A DNA stretch of 64,000 nt from Psettodes erumei (Eukaryota > Chordata > Actinopteri > Pleuronectiformes > Psettodidae): contig JAFBJZ010000665.1 in assembly GCA_016785225.1 (NCBI GenBank), forward strand, positions 248,001-312,000, given 5' to 3'. Positions within the stretch are counted from its first letter, which is position 1; the number at the start of each line of letters is the position of its first letter. Below are positions 55,201 through 64,000 of this stretch, piece by piece. Under the pieces are notes generated by a model. It made no database searches. It worked only from the letters and a program-made list of their open reading frames with translations, and was not told the origin of the DNA. A program made the translations under genes and the position numbers.

Positions 55201-58200
55201 ATTGAAGCTCGTAACACCTGACACTTCTGTCTTTCCAGTGGCCCGTTGGCCCCGACGCACTGTTCAGGCCCCGGGGCCTGTGATGAGCAGCTTAGACTCA
55301 TTTGTGATGTTTTTTTGGACCGAACATTTAATCAGTTGGAGAAAATAATCCGTTGATCAAGTGGTCTTGAAAGTAATTGTTACAACCCGACAATTATAGT
55401 GATTTATCACCCGGCGTATAGTGTACTTAAGTCTGTGTCTGCACAGCCTGGCCCAGTGTGGCCTTGTGTGTTCATATAAAACGACCTGTTTGATGGTTCA
55501 GTGAAGCGGCTTCTTAAAAGTAAGGAAATTGAATTCTTTGCGCTTAAAACACGGGCGACCAGTTGGCTCTCGCTAAACTGGCTGTGGCGACCGCGCTGAA
55601 ATGCATCAGCGCCCAGAACCCCAGGATTTCTGCGAGGATGAAATGCGGGGGGGATGTTTGGAGGGAAACCGAGCTGCCGTGGCTTTTAAGGGGCGAAATG
55701 GAGAGGGTGGCGGAGAGGCGGGACGCCATTTAAACCCGTCTTCTCCTCTGCTGCTCGCCGCGAGGCCGAGGCGGGGGCTTTCTTGCTGCGGGGAGCTGGG
55801 AGCAGGTGCTGGAAGGAGCGCTTCCTTTCTCCTCGCGTGCCTCCCTCCTTAACCAGTTATGCCGGGAATGCCGGCGCGCGCACAGAAGGCTTCACCCTCG
55901 CAGCAGTTCTCAAGCCTTCCCTGCTGAGTGGCGCTCAAAGCGTGTCATCGGGGGGGGCTGAGAAATGTCAAGTTCTCTCATCGCCTGCTGCACGAGAGAT
56001 AAACGCACGTGTGCAGATGGCTGCTTTCTTATGTTATGGGGTAAACAGCCGACGGCCATGGAATCAAAACGGCGCCCCACGTTTTGTGCAAGCACTTTGT
56101 AGATGAAACCATCAGAAATAAGAATGAAATTTGAGCGAAAGTGCAAATTTTGTGTGCACGTGTGTCTGCGCGCTTGCTTCTTGTGTCTGTTCTTGTGTGC
56201 CTGTGTCTTGTGTCTGTCTTCTTCTTTCAATGTCTCTGCGCTGTCCTCGCTCAATTAGAAACAAAAAAAAAAAAAAGCAATTGCTGCTTATCCATCTGCT
56301 CCTGTTATCCAGACATTAGCCAGGTGGCTAACTTCATAACAGCCGAGGCTTTTTCATCAATACAGACACTACCTGTTCTGCCTCCCCAGTAACCGCTGAC
56401 CTTGGAGATGAAACATCCAATCAGAAATGACCCATTTGAACTCTTCAAGTGAACTGATGAGATTTTTTATGCTCAAATGAAGTCGTTTTAATTTTTGCGT
56501 GGTGATCATTTTGACACAAAAGAGGACTCCTGTTTTTCGCCTCTTCATGGGCCCGGAAGCGAGGCTCAGACATGGACAGGCTGCAGGAGTGAATCCTTTG
56601 TGATCATGCTCACCTTCCTGCTGGAGTCCTTGCAGAGCAGTGCCACAGAAACCCTTCATAACGCCCGCGGGAAATAGTTTTTCGGCGTGTTCTAAAATAG
56701 CGTGTTTGTGCGTGTGTTTCAGGGGCCTGAGGCCTGGACGTCACCTGGAGGAGGACGACATTGTGCCCGAACTGGCTCACATCCATCCCAGAGAGAGACC
56801 TGACTGGGAGGAGACCATCAGTGCCATGGTGAGACGCACACGGCCGCTGTCGTGCTCTCTTTTGCGTAGACACAAACGTTTGCGTGTGCGTGAGCTCGTA
56901 CCGTACCCGCCGCTGACGCCACACCGATCAGCTCGTGGTCCGTTCTGATCGATTAGTCGGGCCTGTATCTTGGCTACTCCTGGTGACTCTTTCCATAGAT
57001 CATCATCTACCTGCCATCTGCTCGCCGCACGCTGGGGTCCATTCACCAGACAGCATCATTCATTATTTCCTTTCCTCTCGTCTTTGCTTCGGGTCCCGCT
57101 CACTGCATCAACAGCATGCCGAAAATGAGGCCGTCGCCATGGCAACGTGCTGAGCCACCCGTGGTCGGTGTGTGGTTGGAGCCCAATTGAAAGCGCTTGG
57201 GCAAGAGACAGAAAGAGAAACAACAATCTCGCCGGGCTAATGAATATTGATACCGGAGGCGGGGCTTTTAATCCTGCATGTCTGCTATTATTTGTTCAAT
57301 ATTTGATACGAGGGACTCTGTACTGGAGTAGCATGTATTATGCATGTCTCCGGTGGTTTTAGGAGGTGATGAGAAGCACTGAGCAACTTAGTGTAAGCTG
57401 TCACATCAACGCCCTGTTGCACGGTGCACGATAGATTATATCCTGTCGTCTGCAGCGCGGAACGCAACAAGAGTCGGGGGGGCGCCGCGTTGGGAACGCT
57501 CCTGTGGTTAATGACGGCACGTTGGTCTTTGCACACTTGCGAGGACCCTTAACCAAATGTATAATTTAAAGCAGATTGCGGGAGAGAATCCTCACAAATG
57601 AGGAGTTGAGACCAGAGAAGGGTTGGCCTGAAAAAAAAGTCTTAAACGCTGAATCGATGAACAAGAGAGTTGCGGATTGTTTGTCCCACGTCCACCTCCG
57701 TCAGCCGGGTCTCGGCCGTCTGACGCAGCCCGACCTCATCTGCATATCACCTTTGCTGTCGCTGACCACCTGTGACGGTAAAGGTGGTATGCAGATGAGG
57801 TCAGAGACCTCAGAAGCTCTGCTTGCACTTTTCTCACAGATCCCTTTTCTGCTTTGTAGAATTTTTTTATTTACTTTTGCTTCGGTGGTTTTTTTTTTTT
57901 TTTTTTGCCTCGCCTTCATTGAAAGTTACGGTAATTTTTCTCCCAGGTTACTGAAATGAAAGGACCACAGTGAATATGTCCGCTGATAAAAATCTGCCCG
58001 TGCCCGGGCTCTGTTAGCGTTTTGTTGACCGCAGCTGCGTTTGATTTTCAGGCCAATTAAAGCCAAATGAAGCGAGCGAGTGTTTTTCTTAAGAAACCCC
58101 CGGCTGATTACTCACACGCCCCTGTGTGGAGTTTGGACCAAACGCTGGAATGAGCTGAACAGTGGGTTTCATCATATGATGGCTCAGCATATTTGATTTA

Positions 58201-59688
58201 TTCACCCCAAGCAAGTCTGTCCTTTTAACAACTAGTTCACACAACTTTGAATGCACTGACCTTATTTGTTTAAAAGTTTGTCCTTAGACCTTGTAGACCA
58301 TTTTATGTCACATACTGCCAAATGTAATCTCAAGAGGGCCAGACCAGTAAAATCATGGCACAATGGCAAAATTGCAGACTTTTCTGTTTTTTTACACTTT
58401 GCTTTCATCTCGCTCGTCGCTCGTCATTGACACCCCTGTTGTAGACCTTGCAACAGGGATGTGCCGACACCGTCCGCTGGATCGGGTATCCGTCTACTGA
58501 TCCGATCGCAGCATCCACCTCGTCATTGCTGTTATAAAACCCAGGGTGTTTGATATCTGTTGAAATACGAGGCACGCTGCCAACTCAGTTTTTAGCATCA
58601 TTGCCTCCCGGGCCTTTTGTTAAATGACCTATTTTATTCCAATGAGTTCCACCCGGTGATGGATCCAGATTTGGGATCCGGATTCTGTGTCAGCTCTGAG
58701 CTGAGGTGCTGGACAGTGAATGAAACGACATAACTACAGTGACTGCACAGACTGGGCTCACGTGCCGCACTGCAACAACGTCAGGTAACGGCGAGGAACG
58801 TGACTAAAGTGTAAAACGGTGGGATCGTGTTCAATACGTCCCCCCAGTGTTGCCGTGGCGATATCAAAGGGAGGACTCTGATGCCGAACTGTGAATCTAA
58901 AGCTAATTATAGGTGTGTGTGTGTGTGTGTGGTGGTCACACGCACGCAGGTCAGCCCTTCCACTGATTCATCTCAGAAATAAAAGTGAGACGAGCGCAGC
59001 AGATGTGGCAAACTGTCCCTGTTGTTCCGGACAGTGGCGTGCACTGTTACGCTGTGTCTCCACCGGCAGCTCATCACAGCATCTTCACCTTCATGAAACA
59101 GCGGCATGCACAAGTCAGTCACGGTGACGGCAAAGTCAAACGGCTACAGCAATCTACCACTTGACTTAAGCAAAGCCCGTTCGTTTCCATTTATAGGTAA
59201 ATAAACGATCGGTGCTTTGTCAGGAATTAAATGGCGCACATGATGGATGTGGGAGTCACTTTTCCTCTTGCCTAATTAAATCATTGTTCTGGATGGGGCT
59301 GGTTTTATACAGCAACACAGAGATTAAGACGGAGGCTGCGACACACAGCACTCAGTGAGGTTCACAACTAACGGACTGCAATCTGCCTTCAGGTCAGACG
59401 TATTTGACCGATGCTGCCAAGCAAAACCTAAATGAGCAGTTGTTAGGAGCATAACAGTGGCAGAGATTACATGGTGTGTGTGTTACACTGATATGTGTGT
59501 GTGTGTGTGTGTGTGTGTGTTTTTCAGGCGAGGAGTGCGGAGATCCCCGAGCTGCGGACAGAGCCCCTCATGCGCTCATACAGCAGCAGCACGGCCAGCA
59601 TGAAGGTCAAGAACGTGAAGAAGTGAGTAGACCCTCGCTCCTCTGTCTGCACCGACCGAGCAGAGGACCAAGTGCTGACTTCACTGCA

Positions 59689-59721
<33 letters not shown>

Positions 59722-59806
59722 ACTTTGCTTCACCAAGGGCCACTTCCCCAAACTGGCAGAGTGCGCCCACTTCCACTACGAAAACGTGGACTTTGGCACC
59801 ATTCAG
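50868..59806 (+). CDS. arhgap32: Rho GTPase-activating protein 32 (PX-RICS/p250GAP), N-terminal part, 3'-incomplete
   Basis: Four coding exons join in phase: 50868-50962, 56723-56828, 59528-59622, 59722-59806, giving about 127 residues before the window ends in the following intron. ARHGAP32 is a brain-enriched GAP for Cdc42, Rac and RhoA that acts at postsynaptic densities and in ER-to-Golgi transport. Identification rests on blocks matching the mammalian protein: EEDDIVPEL, HPRERPDWEETISAM, STASMKVKNVKK, FTKGHFPKLAECAHFHYENV and DFGTIQ. The paralogue ARHGAP33 shares only the last part, so ARHGAP32 is the better call. PX, SH3 and RhoGAP domains are not in the window. The two final exons have (TG)13 tracts at their acceptors. 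Introns are large (5.8 and 2.7 kb), and the 5'UTR intron is probably 15.7 kb. Teleosts may have a and b copies. Confidence 0.9.
51346..51362 (+). other. G-quadruplex-capable motif in arhgap32 intron
   Basis: G runs of 5, 3 and 7 are separated by single T residues; the last run can be split to supply a fourth tetrad strand. It is on the sense strand. Confidence 0.65.
52223..52254. repeat. (TG)16 microsatellite
   Basis: An uninterrupted TG run in the arhgap32 intron. Confidence 0.97.
56723..56828 (+). CDS. arhgap32: arhgap32 coding exon: EEDDIVPEL / HPRERPDWEETISAM
   Basis: The acceptor is GCGTGTGTTTCAG and the donor ATG|GTGAGA. The 106 nt enter in phase 2 and leave in phase 0. It encodes RGLRPGRHLEEDDIVPELAH followed by IHPRERPDWEETISAM, the conserved N-terminal block of ARHGAP32. 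The acceptor is GT-rich rather than a classic C/T tract. Confidence 0.93.
57732..57802 (+). ncRNA. 29-bp intronic hairpin, possible pre-miRNA-like RNA (novel candidate)
   Basis: The left arm is 57732-57760, the loop 57761-57773 (13 nt) and the right arm 57774-57802. All 29 positions pair: 26 Watson-Crick and three G-U wobbles in the + strand transcript. A further outer 5-bp stem, TCTGA (57719-57723) with TCAGA (57810-57814), closes across an 8/7 internal loop. It lies in the arhgap32 intron 56829-59527 on the sense strand. No known miRNA family was recognised. It could instead be a small palindromic transposon remnant. Confidence 0.5.
59494..59527 (+). promoter_or_regulatory. arhgap32: (TG)13T5CAG splice acceptor, arhgap32
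   Basis: TG repeats at 59494-59519 are followed by five T and CAG, directly abutting the exon. The usual C/T tract is replaced by a UG repeat, which is a TDP-43 and CELF type binding sequence. Confidence 0.85.
59528..59622 (+). CDS. arhgap32: arhgap32 coding exon ending STASMKVKNVKK
   Basis: The acceptor is (TG)13T5CAG and the donor AAGAA|GTGAGT. The 95 nt enter in phase 0 and leave in phase 2. It encodes ARSAEIPELRTEPLMRSYSS then STASMKVKNVKK; the latter matches mammalian ARHGAP32. Confidence 0.93.
59689..59721 (+). promoter_or_regulatory. arhgap32: (TG)13T4CAG splice acceptor, arhgap32
   Basis: TG repeats at 59689-59714 are followed by four T and CAG, directly abutting the exon. This is the same architecture as the preceding acceptor, only 200 bases away. 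Confidence 0.85.
59722..59806 (+). CDS. arhgap32: arhgap32 coding exon: FTKGHFPKLAECAHFHYENVDFGTIQ
   Basis: The acceptor is (TG)13T4CAG and the donor CATTCAG|GTAAAA. The 85 nt leave in phase 0. This is the strongly conserved segment immediately before the PX domain, and it is the last exon visible in the window. Confidence 0.95.
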
Positions 59807-62800
59807 GTAAAATCATGAAAGCTCCTCTCAGTCCTTCACCACATGAATGTCAGGTCTAATCCCGAACATCCTGATGATGATGAAGAATCCAACGTGGGGC
59901 TGGATTCGCAGGCCTCAGACCTGTGTGTGTGTGTGTGTGTGGGGGGGGGGTTGAAAATGTTTGGTGAAAATAGCTGCTGAAAATCGCAGCATGACCGATT
60001 TCAATCACGGTGTAGCCGTGACTTAGAACATCTGTGTTTTTGAGAATGACAAACGGCGCAGACTGTGACTCACTCGTGTCTCTCCCTCTCCACGTTAAGC
60101 TGAAGTCGATGGTTGGTGATTTGCATTTGTTTGCAGAGGTTTGTCCATGATTTCCCCACCACCGGCTTCATACATTGTAAATCAGTCTTTAAGTGCAGCC
60201 TGGGACTGAGCATCATGTGCATCTCGCTTATAGGTCCTTGAAAACACGCCGTCAGGGCTATTATATTACAGTTTGCCTGCTCTCTGCGTATGGAGATAAT
60301 TACAGTAATTAATTATGAGGTGTTTTTGAATTAAAAAAAGACCTGAGGGGTTAAACGGGAAAGCTATAACTCCGAATCAGCACAAGTTAGAGCAATTAAA
60401 GGCCCACCTGAGCAGCTCTGCACAGGAAGCGTGCTGCTTTACAAGTGAGCTGAGGAAACAGGCTTCTGCGTTGCATTATGGGAATTGTAGGACCAGGAGT
60501 CCTCCAGCCACTAACTTATGAAGTGGTTTTAGAATCCACAGTGCTGTTCACCCCTCTGACTGAATGATGGAAGTTGGTGGTAGATGTTTCACGTTGCCGT
60601 GTGTGATGCAGCTTTGGCTCAGTGCATGCTGGGATTGGGTCTGAACCCTCTGTGAAAGGGAACGAGTGGGGAAAAGAAGTCCCTTTTTTTTTTTTTTTTT
60701 AAATCGTCGAGACAGCTCCACGTGAAAAATTTTCCAGCCTCCAGCTTGTGGTCGTCAGAAAGACTCTTCAGAGGATCCCCACATCTCCCACACAATTTGT
60801 CATTATGTTGAAGAACCAGAAGAGGTCAGCAGTCAGCTACGGGTTTTTGTTGCTGTTTTTTTTTTTTAACATATTACTGTCAGGAGGGGGGGGGGGGGGC
60901 AGAATGAGAGATCATGCTGAAAGCTTCCACCTCCTTCACCTGCAGGTTATTTGCTGCTGTAACTGCATAAACTCTTGAGCTCTTGCGGGCCGCCTGCAGC
61001 TCGTCCTTTGTTATCCCAGCTGCTTCTCATGTTGTTTGAAACAGGCCCTGCCTCTTTGTTCGGCTCGGCCGCTTTTGCGTCTGGCGTTAGTATTCAGCTC
61101 CGGCCTCTCCTCTGGAGCGAGCGCGGCCCCGGTGGAAACTCACGTCTTCTTCATTTGTTAAAGGACTCGTTATTCTGGATTCGCTCCTCACGTCGGCCGG
61201 CAGATTTGATCTATCGCCTCGGCTCGGTCCGACATGTTTGCTTGTTTAATGAATTGGTCGCCGGTGTATTGGGTTTATTTGGCCCAAATGATTCCGACAT
61301 GATGTAAATACTTGATGAGGTGATGAATGGAAACGCGGCTGCTGAGTTTAAGCATTCATTCAAATTAAACTTTTATGCTCACTCTGGTGGTTGGTTGACT
61401 GATGCTTCTGTCAACTTGCAGCGCTGCAACATCCATTTTTGTGACGTGTTTTTTTTTTTTTTTTTTTGGTTGACATTCTTCACATATTCTGACAGATATG
61501 CAGAATATATTCACTGAAAAATATACACAAACTCACTTTTCCCAGGAAAGAGTTGCAATTACAATTGGTGTTCGCAGGTTGATTTCTTCTGTTTTAGCTG
61601 ACTCCTCTGGCTCGTCTGGCTTTTTTCCACCTTTGTGCGAGCGGTGTCGTCCTCCTCGGTCTCCCACCGTGGCGTCCCTTTTCATTCAGATGGTGACGGG
61701 TCGTGTGAGCGCACACTGTTGCACCCTGCGTCGAGCTCCTTTCTCCCCCGATGATGAGGCTCTCTGGAGATGGACCTGGAGCCTTGGGATGGTCCTCTTT
61801 GCTCCTCTTCCTCCCCTCCATGCTCAGATGCGACACAGAGGCTGAGTCCTGCGTGGAAAGATATCAGCTTTTTTTGTGTTGCTACGTGAAAAACGTGAAC
61901 GCCAAAGCATTTGTAATTGCAGCTGTTTTCCGGGAGACGTGGGGCATTATCTGACAATGTTTTCGGCCGTGACATGTGGATACGCGCCCGCAGCAGCGCC
62001 CCTCGTCATCTGCTGGAGCTGCTGGCATTTAAAATCCACCTGCGGTTGCCGAGCTGTGCTTCCAGCATCAGGCCCGGCGTCGCGCCCGGGCTTTGTTGTG
62101 GAAACACGAGGACCTCCCGGTCACAGAGGAGAAGCGGCGCGGGTCTCTCGACACTGGATGCGTTAGCAGGCGAGCCCTCTTGTTCCCAACTTTAAACGTC
62201 ATTGTTATGACTTCTCCGGCGTTGCATGTTCAATCATTCTGCATTACTGGTGAGAAAGAGGCTCGCTGGTTGGAAGCCAGTGTTTGGTGCCGAGCAGCTG
62301 TTGCTAACATCAGCTGACAGCGCTGCTGTACTGCTGAGCCGGGCCTCTGAGCTCGGCACCGACAGCGAGCTCGTGCTCGATGTAAATTAGGAGTCGATGC
62401 GTGTGGAGGATTTGTTTTTTGCGTGTGGACGTTTCCAGAATAACCCGCAGCCGCCCGACGCGCCGCGATCCCGGGCTCTCCTCGCAGGGGCAGACGCGGG
62501 GTTTCCTGGTGATTGGAGGTACGAAGGACATATGTGAAAACGGCAACTGCGAATGAGTCAGCGCGGCCGCTCTGTGTGTATGTGCGAGTACACACAGCAT
62601 AATGCAGGTTCAGTTGAGGGGAACAGAGCGGAATCTTATGTCTCAATAAAAAGCCAGTGACGGTCTCATCAGCCATTGGCTGGATCGGCGTGCTGCGGGC
62701 GCCCTGCGCGCTGATACTGATACTCTCAGCATCTACTGGATGGACCGGCACCAAACAAGCACGCACCCTAATGATCACCCTGTGACTTCTCCCTGTTTTC

Positions 62801-64000
62801 GTGAGGATGGCCAGCAATAAATGCGGCGCTGATCTTCACTCCCCCCCCCTCGGCGTGAATTGATGAATTCTAGCGTCAGTGTTATTGTGAGCATGTCGGC
62901 GCGCCGATGTTATCCTTATCTCAAAGCACAGCTGTGCCTGAACGCAGCCTCGCAGAGCTGCCAGCATTTATTTATTCCTACCTTTTTTTTTTTAAGGTTT
63001 GGACTCTGCATTTCAAGTAACCACCCGGTGGGTTATTAATGGCTGCTCTGTCTAATGCCATCAGTTCCACAGATAACACTGTGGACCTGAAAATCTGAAC
63101 CACAGTCACTCGCGTCTTTTGTTACAGCGCGTTTCCAGAGCTCTGTTAGCGGGCCACTGGGAGCAGTGTGGGGAGCCAGCAGTGTCTGTACCGCATTTGT
63201 TGATTCCACAATAAAAAGCAGGACGTTAGCTTTTTATGAGCTCATCTGCTTTGACGGCCTCTTACTTAAACAACTGCGTGTTTCCATATCAAGTTTCTAA
63301 TCAGTGGAGAGGATTTGAGGCCTCTTGCATGAAAATGATAAAATGACGACGGCTGGCGGGCCTGTGATTTCAAATCACACCGTGATAAATTGTCGGAGTA
63401 GTGTAAGAATGATGGAGCTCGTCCTCTACCTGAGTTCGGCGTTGTTGTGGGCGAAAGTTGCCAACAAGGATAAAGATCAGAACCATCACGGGAGATGAGG
63501 CTGAGACGCTGCAGCAGCACGAGAGCAGGCAAAAGCCTCCCAGCATGCACCGGGGCGACACGCCTGCGGACGCAAGTTTTGTTGCAGTGTTTCTGGTCTG
63601 AACCTGACTGTATATCGTTCTTGTCCTAATTCATAGAAGCAGCAGAGCTGATTAGATGATTTAGGATCAGCCGGCCCGCGATACACCAGCATCACGTCGT
63701 GGAGCACGAGAACAAGCAGGCGCACCAGGGGAAGAAACGCCTGACGAATGGCTGCGTGTGTGGAAACGCCTCTGATGTGCAGCTCCCACCGGCTCCCCCT
63801 CCTCTCCCTGTCTCGCTGCCCGTCCGAAGCTGGAGGTCACCACACAGACAGAAATCACAATGTCAACTGCTCCTGACGCGTGCGTGGTTTTGCACTGGGC
63901 TCTGTACCATCAATGCAGGTCTAAGCATCGAGCGAACGTCCAAACCTTTTCGGGGGAGCTGTTCAGTTATAGAAAAAAGGTGTAGTTGATGGAACTGTGC
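59807..64000. other. arhgap32: arhgap32 intron running off the window
   Basis: No further arhgap32 exon (PX domain) was found to the end. The sequence holds G runs near 59942 and at 60886-60899, T runs near 60685 and 61449-61468, and CpG-rich patches near 62.0-62.5 kb. The long minus-strand frame at 62230-62817 has no recognisable domain. Confidence 0.6.

Larger units (their letters stand above)
50963..56722. other. arhgap32: arhgap32 intron between start exon and second coding exon
   Basis: A 5.8 kb intron with (GT)n at 51141-51172 and 51291-51320, a G-rich motif at 51346-51362, (AC)n at 52089-52110, (TG)16 at 52223-52254 and a 23-T run at 52787-52809. No embedded coding exon was recognised. 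Confidence 0.7.
56829..59527. other. arhgap32: arhgap32 intron carrying the hairpin
   Basis: A 2.7 kb intron. Besides the hairpin at 57732-57802 it has a T run at about 57889-57906, a short (GT)n at 58913-58930 and the (TG)13 tract at its 3' end. No other structured element was seen. Confidence 0.8.

Noticed and set aside
59528..59806. ARHGAP33 as an alternative identity
   Set aside because: ARHGAP33 shares the AHFHYENVDFG block but lacks the EEDDIVPEL and HPRERPDWEETISAM segments seen in the preceding exon.
62230..62817. 195-residue minus-strand frame
   Set aside because: It is Arg/Ala/His-rich and low in structure, in a CpG-rich patch within the arhgap32 intron. No recognisable motif.

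Overview
The window is vertebrate nuclear DNA, almost certainly from a ray-finned (teleost) fish. Its genes are split into small exons with GT/AG borders, it is rich in (CA)n/(TG)n microsatellites, it carries short interspersed repeats of teleost type, and the encoded proteins are close to but distinct from their human orthologues. There is no operon structure, phage, CRISPR array or bacterial mobile element.

Three genes can be read, all on the + strand. (1) jam3, junctional adhesion molecule C: exons 2-9 lie at 13,658-17,223. The signal-peptide exon was not found and must lie in the 13.6 kb upstream or outside the window. The 3'UTR runs to about 19.16 kb. (2) vps26b, the retromer arrestin-fold subunit: complete in six coding exons (23,972-29,322, 335 aa), with a CpG-containing promoter and a 3'UTR to about 32.09 kb. 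(3) arhgap32 (PX-RICS/p250GAP type): the 5' end only. A probable noncoding first exon ends at 35,178, a coding start lies at 50,868, and three further coding exons end at 59,806. The PX, SH3 and RhoGAP exons lie beyond the right edge. In human, JAM3, VPS26B and ARHGAP32 are all on distal 11q, so this is a conserved block, but NCAPD3, which separates JAM3 and VPS26B in human, is not seen here.

The rest is intron and intergenic DNA: microsatellites, G-runs, polypyrimidine tracts and a few teleost interspersed repeats (about 22.2-22.7, 32.2-32.6 and 47.25-47.42 kb).

The best unexplained signals are: a 29-bp fully paired intronic hairpin in arhgap32 (57,732-57,802), whose three non-Watson-Crick pairs are all G-U in the sense strand; two consecutive arhgap32 3' splice sites built as (TG)13T5 and (TG)13T4, the arrangement known from CFTR exon 9; a CLEAR-like plus NRF1-like promoter at vps26b; divergent CTCF-like motifs on either side of vps26b; and a coding-textured but broken minus-strand stretch at 33.2-34.4 kb. 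Everything was read by eye; no alignment, folding or expression data were available.
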